Assembly (NCBI GenBank): GCA_947446865.1 | Contig: CANFHX010000001.1 | Location: forward strand, 62,001 to 126,000 | Length of the DNA: 64,000 bases | Source: Flavobacteriaceae bacterium | GTDB lineage: Bacteria; Bacteroidota; Bacteroidia; Flavobacteriales; Flavobacteriaceae | Reading direction: 5' to 3' | Shown: positions 62,572 through 64,000 of the stretch, piece after piece | Layout of the letters: each line of letters opens with the position of its first letter | How positions within the stretch are numbered: the first letter of the stretch is position 1 | Notes under the pieces: model-generated | Seen by the model: only the letters and a program-made list of their open reading frames with translations | Database searches by the model: none | What the model was told of the DNA's origin: nothing | Program-made: the position numbers and the translations under genes

Positions 62572-64000
62572 ATGAAGATTTATTATTTTATTTTGACGTT
62601 GTTTTTTTGTAGCATATCCTTTGCGCAAACTTCAATTTCAGGTTCAGTAAAAGACAGTAAAAACGAACCAATTCCCGGTGTAAATATTAAAATTGCAGGC
62701 GAGTCTTTAGGGGCTATTTCGGATGCAACCGGAAAATTTGTGTTAAAAGCACCTGCTAAACTTCCGTTTACAATTGAAGTTTCTAGTATTGGTTTTGCAT
62801 CACAAAAAGTACAAGTAACTTCACTTTCAAACAAAGTAAATGTAGTTTTACAAAGTGAAGACACTAAATTGGATGACATCGTAGTTTCGGCTTCTAGAAC
62901 TCCAGAGCGAATTAAAGAATCTCCTGTAACCATCGAGAGAATGACAATTAAAGACATTAAAAAATCGGCTTCGCCCTCTTTTTACGATGGTTTAGAGAAT
63001 CTTAAAGAGGTACAAATGAATACTAGTAGTATGTCATTTAAATCTATAAACACTCGTGGATTTGCTACAGTTGCCAATACTCGTTTTATGCAATTGGTTG
63101 ATGGAATGGACAACTCTTCTCCGTTATTGAATTTCGTTATCGGAAACATGATTGGTGTTTCTGAAATTGATGTTCAAAGTGTTGAGTTACTTCCGGGAGC
63201 TTCTTCTGCTTTATATGGTGCCAATGCCTTTAATGGTGTTTTATTTATGAGCAGTAAAAGTCCTTTTACAAGTCAAGGTGTAACTGCTTATGTAAAATAT
63301 GGTCAAACCACTCAAAAAGCTGCAGGAACTAATGATTACGCTGATTATGGAGTAAGAGTAGCACATGCTTTTGATAGTCATTTTGCTGCTAAAGCAAATT
63401 TTACCTTCCTAAAAGCTACTGACTGGTTTGCTACAGATTATAGAGATTTAAGTAACCCTGGAAAAGATAGATCGTATTATAACTATAATGGTCTTAACGT
63501 TTATGGTGATGAAGCATCTACAAATATAAAAAATGTAGGGCAAACATTAGCAAATATGGGACTAATCCCAGGTTCTGCAGTGAATTTATTGCCAAATTAC
63601 AACGTTAGTAGAACAGGTTATAATGAAACCGATTTAACCGATAATAAAGTAAGAAATGCTAAAATTGACTTTTCATTACATTTCCGTCCTTTAGGGAATG
63701 AAAAATTAGAAATCATTTGGCAAAGTAAATTTGGTTTTGGTAATACCGTTTATCAAGGTGCCAACCGATATTATTTGAATGACTTTTTTATGCAACAACA
63801 TAAATTAGAACTTAAAGGGAAAAATTTCTTTTTAAGAGGATATACTACTACTGAAGATGGTGGAAAATCCTACGACATGTTATTTACGGCACTTAATGTA
63901 GACAGAGCTTGGAAAAGTGATGCCACCTGGTTTGGACAGTATGCTGGACAATTCATACAATCTACTTTAGGAGGGGCTACACCAGATCAAGCACATGCAG
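62572..64000 (+). CDS. TonB-dependent receptor, 3' end beyond the window
   Basis: The frame opens at the ATG at 62572 and runs to the window edge (about 476 codons, no stop). Signal peptide 1-19 (ending CSISFAQ); CarboxypepD_reg-like domain (about 21-105; ISGSVKDSKNEPIPGVNIKIAGESLGAISDATGKF); then plug domain starting LDDIVVSASRTPERIKESPVTIERM and containing NTRGFATVANTRFMQLVDGMDNSSPL and LLPGASSALYGANAFNGVLFM. The early barrel strands are visible. It resembles receptors of unassigned substrate; no SusD partner is visible. TACTTTGG at about 62536 may be the -7 promoter element. Confidence 0.92.
   Translation, partial: MKIYYFILTLFFCSISFAQTSISGSVKDSKNEPIPGVNIKIAGESLGAISDATGKFVLKAPAKLPFTIEVSSIGFASQKVQVTSLSNKVNVVLQSEDTKLDDIVVSASRTPERIKESPVTIERMTIKDIKKSASPSFYDGLENLKEVQMNTSSMSFKSINTRGFATVANTRFMQLVDGMDNSSPLLNFVIGNMIGVSEIDVQSVELLPGASSALYGANAFNGVLFMSSKSPFTSQGVTAYVKYGQTTQKAAGTNDYADYGVRVAHAFDSHFAAKANFTFLKATDWFATDYRDLSNPGKDRSYYNYNGLNVYGDEASTNIKNVGQTLANMGLIPGSAVNLLPNYNVSRTGYNETDLTDNKVRNAKIDFSLHFRPLGNEKLEIIWQSKFGFGNTVYQGANRYYLNDFFMQQHKLELKGKNFFLRGYTTTEDGGKSYDMLFTALNVDRAWKSDATWFGQYAGQFIQSTLGGATPDQAHA

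Overview
The window comes from a low-GC member of the Bacteroidota, most likely Flavobacterium or a close relative. The evidence is four proteins with type IX secretion (T9SS) C-terminal sorting domains, TonB-dependent receptors with an N-terminal carboxypeptidase-regulatory-like domain, DUF4270 and DUF4139 proteins, an OlsF-type bifunctional acyltransferase, a PID-CTERM-like small protein, and several TAnnTTTG promoter elements.

Layout. 1-3.6 kb: the 3' part of an M24 aminopeptidase gene, a RelE/ParE-type toxin-antitoxin pair, a small basic/coiled-coil protein beside a very regular 21-bp palindromic tandem array, and an alpha/beta hydrolase. 3.6-11.6 kb: a secretion/uptake cluster (TonB receptor, DOMON-like T9SS protein, 1363-residue beta-helix/Ig-repeat T9SS protein). 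11.7-14.6 kb: a small sorted membrane protein, an HTH/helical-repeat protein and a MORN-repeat protein.

14.7-35.4 kb is a genomic island of about 20.7 kb integrated into tRNA-Ala(GGC). The intact tRNA is at the right end, and a 42-bp displaced copy of its 3' half (39 of 42 identical) is at the left end. The island carries a PD-(D/E)XK-like protein, a HEPN-motif protein, a serine recombinase, a DNMT3-like cytosine methyltransferase behind a perfect 11-bp inverted repeat, a sodium/solute symporter, and a second HTH/helical-repeat paralogue. It also carries a co-oriented six- to seven-gene set (bPH/TerB/zinc-ribbon membrane protein, lipoproteins, SPFH-GYF protein, 4-TM protein, UDG-like protein). 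A 1.1-kb non-coding stretch follows, then a replication/integration module (divergent family-A-polymerase-like protein, excisionase-like protein, tyrosine recombinase with an N-terminal zinc ribbon) and a small metal-related cluster.

35.4-64 kb is mostly ordinary chromosome: an Omp28/cleaved-adhesin T9SS protein, a second T9SS protein, a 2-hydroxyacid dehydrogenase, OlsF, exonuclease III, an OmpA lipoprotein, an RND efflux operon (adaptor, pump, outer-membrane factor) and an aldo/keto reductase. Next come a DUF4139 protein, RadA, an esterase-fold protein lacking its nucleophile, a flippase-like membrane protein, PanD, PanC, a glycogen-synthase N-terminal-domain protein, a DUF4270 lipoprotein, GlmS, and the start of another TonB receptor.

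The clearest unexplained features are the 21-bp arrays (2.17 kb and 50.9 kb), a heptamer repeat (TTCAGTG) that begins at or just after the stop codons of four separate genes in the same sense, the polymerase-like mobile-element protein, and the SPFH/TerB cluster.
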